A stretch of DNA of 64,000 nucleotides from Lutraria lutraria (taxonomy: Eukaryota; Mollusca; Bivalvia; Venerida; Mactridae). The stretch is taken from the NCBI GenBank assembly GCA_964023205.1, contig OZ026844.1, positions 11,208,790 through 11,272,789 on the forward strand, given 5' to 3'. A program made the position numbers and the translations under genes. The first letter of the stretch is position 1. Each line of letters starts with the position of its first letter. Positions 62,701 to 64,000 of this stretch are shown here, in pieces. A model generated the notes under the pieces. The model was not told where the DNA came from. It did no database searches and saw only the letters and a list, made by a program, of their open reading frames with translations.

Positions 62701-64000
62701 AGAGAACGAGAAATCTAACACAGATCCTCTGGTTGTAAGACAATCAATAAAATTTGAAGATGACGACCAAGCCGCCATTTTGTTACATGTTGACGTCACA
62801 CAAGGAGTGCATCCGGTGATTGGACTAAATGTAGTTGCTAATATAGAACTTCCGGACTCGATCGTAAAGTCTGTGATCCTACTGGACAATGGAGCGGGTA
62901 TGAATTAAAAAAACAATGGATAGTCCATGAATTTTGCTCACCTGTTAGGTTCAGTAGATATTTAAATTAACGTCATACGTTTCTTCAGTTAACTTTCAGC
63001 TACAGTCTATAGGAACCAATAGCATTTATGTGTAACATAATGAACGAGTAACTGCCACCCACATTAGATGTCGGGACGAACAACATGACTTTGCAAGAGT
63101 TTTGTTCAATCGATTCTATACACTAGTGTAGAATCTAATGTGCATTTACGTATCCAATAATCTAAATATCGCAATTAATGATTAACTTTATCATTGGTAA
63201 GAGCTGATATAAATAACTATATCATTTACAGGTGCGGATATTTCAAAAGACGATGGGATATATTCTCGATATTTCTTAACTCAACATCAGCATGGATTGT
63301 ATCACGTGACCTTCATTGTGTCTGGAAGCTTTGGAAATGTGTTTACAAGAGAAGAGATTTTCTCGACTGAAGCAGGTAGATATCTAGCTATGTATTTCGT
63401 ACAAATCTAGGCGGCAATATTATGTCATTGATAGTTCTGGTTATCATGCCAACCACGTGTGTGGTTCTGAGCCCCAATTAAGCAAATTCACGCAACTGAA
63501 TCTGTAAGAATAAGTTTGTGTTCTGTTCTTGTTTTGAATGAATTGTCTAGAAAATTCATTTAACTTAAAACTGAAATATATAGTTATGCCGAAATATCTT
63601 TTATTTTGCATCATAATCTGTTTCATACACATTTGAATAAAGAATGTGAATCGCATGTTTTCAAACAACAAGAGGTCATACGTGTGTTATTTTCGTATAG
63701 CAGCATTGTCAAGCTATGAGTTAAATATCTTATTATTTTATTATATATATACATGTACTTCTTAATGGTATATGTATATTTCAGAAAATACCTTTTCCCC
63801 AGTCAGAAAACGTATTAATAAAAGAGCAATAAATGGAAATATTCAGAGACATGTTTTCGGTGGCACCGTACACATTAAAAACCGGAAACACGTAAAACAG
63901 AACCATGACGTCATCGCTCCGTCACGAGTATTTGATCTACACATGGTGAGGTATATACCCTATCGGAAGACCCTAGTGATATCATGGACAGCTCCTGGTG
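56788..64000 (+). CDS. CLCA family protein (calcium-activated chloride channel regulator), 5' and middle part, degenerate active sites
   Basis: CLCA proteins are secreted or membrane-linked metalloproteases with a VWA domain that modulate chloride channels. Exons seen: 56788-56967 (signal peptide, then NVVIAIHESIAEDKTIIDKL), 58428-58719 (ATKQRAYFKEIKILVPSTW), 59276-59456 (protease motif exon, frame damaged), 60072-60174 (DPETGLYDSDCQW), a gap at 60547-60746, 61098-61245, 61540-61634, 61902-62126, 62630-62897 (ILLDNGAG), 63232-63375 (DDGIYSRYF) and 63785-64000 (LVISWTAPG). From 61098 on, all phases join cleanly. Family-wide motifs are kept in the C-terminal beta domains, but HExxH is HSFAQ and the VWA TDG is TGS. 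Either a diverged non-catalytic paralogue or a decaying gene. The start is the first ATG of a clear signal peptide. Confidence 0.88.
57625..57655. mobile_element. MITE family D end fragment
   Basis: GCAGTAACATGGAACGGAAA matches the right end of 50861-50932. Confidence 0.4.
57780..58121 (+). mobile_element. Non-LTR retrotransposon remnant (C-terminal end of ORF2) in CLCA intron 1
   Basis: An open frame reads KLQVLHTRLRTKCSSLNYHL, ISQSALCTCGKIESNYHFFF, ECRFLQEPR and LDVLLFDDSTL up to a stop at 58119-58121. The LRTKCSSLN / C-x-CG-x(5)-HFFF-x-C pattern is the zinc-knuckle-like tail typical of LINE ORF2 proteins after the reverse transcriptase. The upstream RT domain is absent. Confidence 0.7.
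59276..59456 (+). pseudogene. CLCA protease-motif exon: HExxH lost and two apparent 1-nt deletions
   Basis: The acceptor TTTCAG ends at 59275 and the donor GTGAGT starts at 59457. Entering from the previous exon (one base carried) the frame hits TAA at once. One base further on, it reads KYLIHSFAQFRWGVFQEYA, clearly the CLCA (V)HEWAHLRWGVFDEY block; this frame then stops at 59397. The family-like RPEAIRCTIMIRG resumes in the third frame. Each change equals one missing base, one at the splice junction and one between about 59330 and 59375. This could be decay, or indel errors in an assembly that also has a gap 1.1 kb away. Confidence 0.7.
59649..59856. mobile_element. TA-flanked MITE, family C, inverted copy in CLCA intron 3
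   Basis: CTGTATTTTCATATATTTTC at the left and GATTCCACAG at the right, with TA on both sides. Reverse complement of 25082-25287. Confidence 0.75.
60175..61097. other. CLCA intronic DNA with assembly gap (200 N, 60547-60746); VWA exons missing
   Basis: The first half of the VWA domain (the DxSxS end of the MIDAS) should be coded between the exons at 60174 and 61098. I find no such exon in the visible bases. GTAATTGATGATGTAAGT directly after the gap may be the end of one exon with a donor at 60760. The missing coding length must be 1 modulo 3 to join the flanking phases. A 200-N run is often a placeholder, so the true distance is unknown. Confidence 0.75.

Overview
This window is eukaryotic nuclear DNA from an animal, most likely a bivalve mollusc. 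It is AT-rich and intron-dense, with GT-AG exons that keep phase when joined. It is full of short inverted-repeat elements, tRNA-derived SINEs and tandem-core elements of the kind called pearl in oysters. The bivalve assignment is inference from gene content and repeat style; there is no species-specific marker.

Layout. (1) 1-3558, minus strand: the first five coding exons of a selenophosphate synthetase of the SPS2/SEPHS2 type. An in-frame TGA sits at the active-site selenocysteine position and a strong stem-loop lies just downstream. The 3' half of the gene, including any SECIS element, is left of the window. (2) 3559-14313: divergent intergenic DNA containing a 2.8-kb terminal-inverted-repeat element and a 159-bp near-perfect hairpin. 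(3) 14314-33480, plus strand: a complete GRAMD4 gene of 18 coding exons and 630 codons. It has a coiled coil, two hydrophobic blocks, a C-terminal GRAM domain and a long 3' UTR. Its introns hold two pearl-like tandem-core elements, one carrying a nested 505-bp transposon with a 7-bp target duplication, and several TA-flanked MITEs. (4) 33481-43772: repeat-rich intergenic DNA. (5) 43773-45296, plus strand: a 507-aa protein from a single coding exon with a Q/N/S/P-rich N-terminus and one LIM domain. (6) 45297-56787: intergenic DNA with a 13-bp minisatellite, a CAA/CAG tract, SINEs and MITEs. (7) 56788-64000, plus strand: the 5' and middle part of a CLCA-family gene (calcium-activated chloride channel regulator), running off the right edge. 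In this copy the metalloprotease HExxH is HSFAQ, the VWA Asp of the usual TDG motif is missing, one exon needs two frame corrections, and a 200-N gap covers part of the VWA region.

The four genes have no evident shared pathway and read as ordinary neighbours in an invertebrate genome. The most notable items are the selenocysteine codon with its downstream hairpin, the degenerate CLCA paralogue, and the transposons whose boundaries can be fixed exactly from their inverted repeats and target duplications. I found no evidence for an undescribed multi-gene system.
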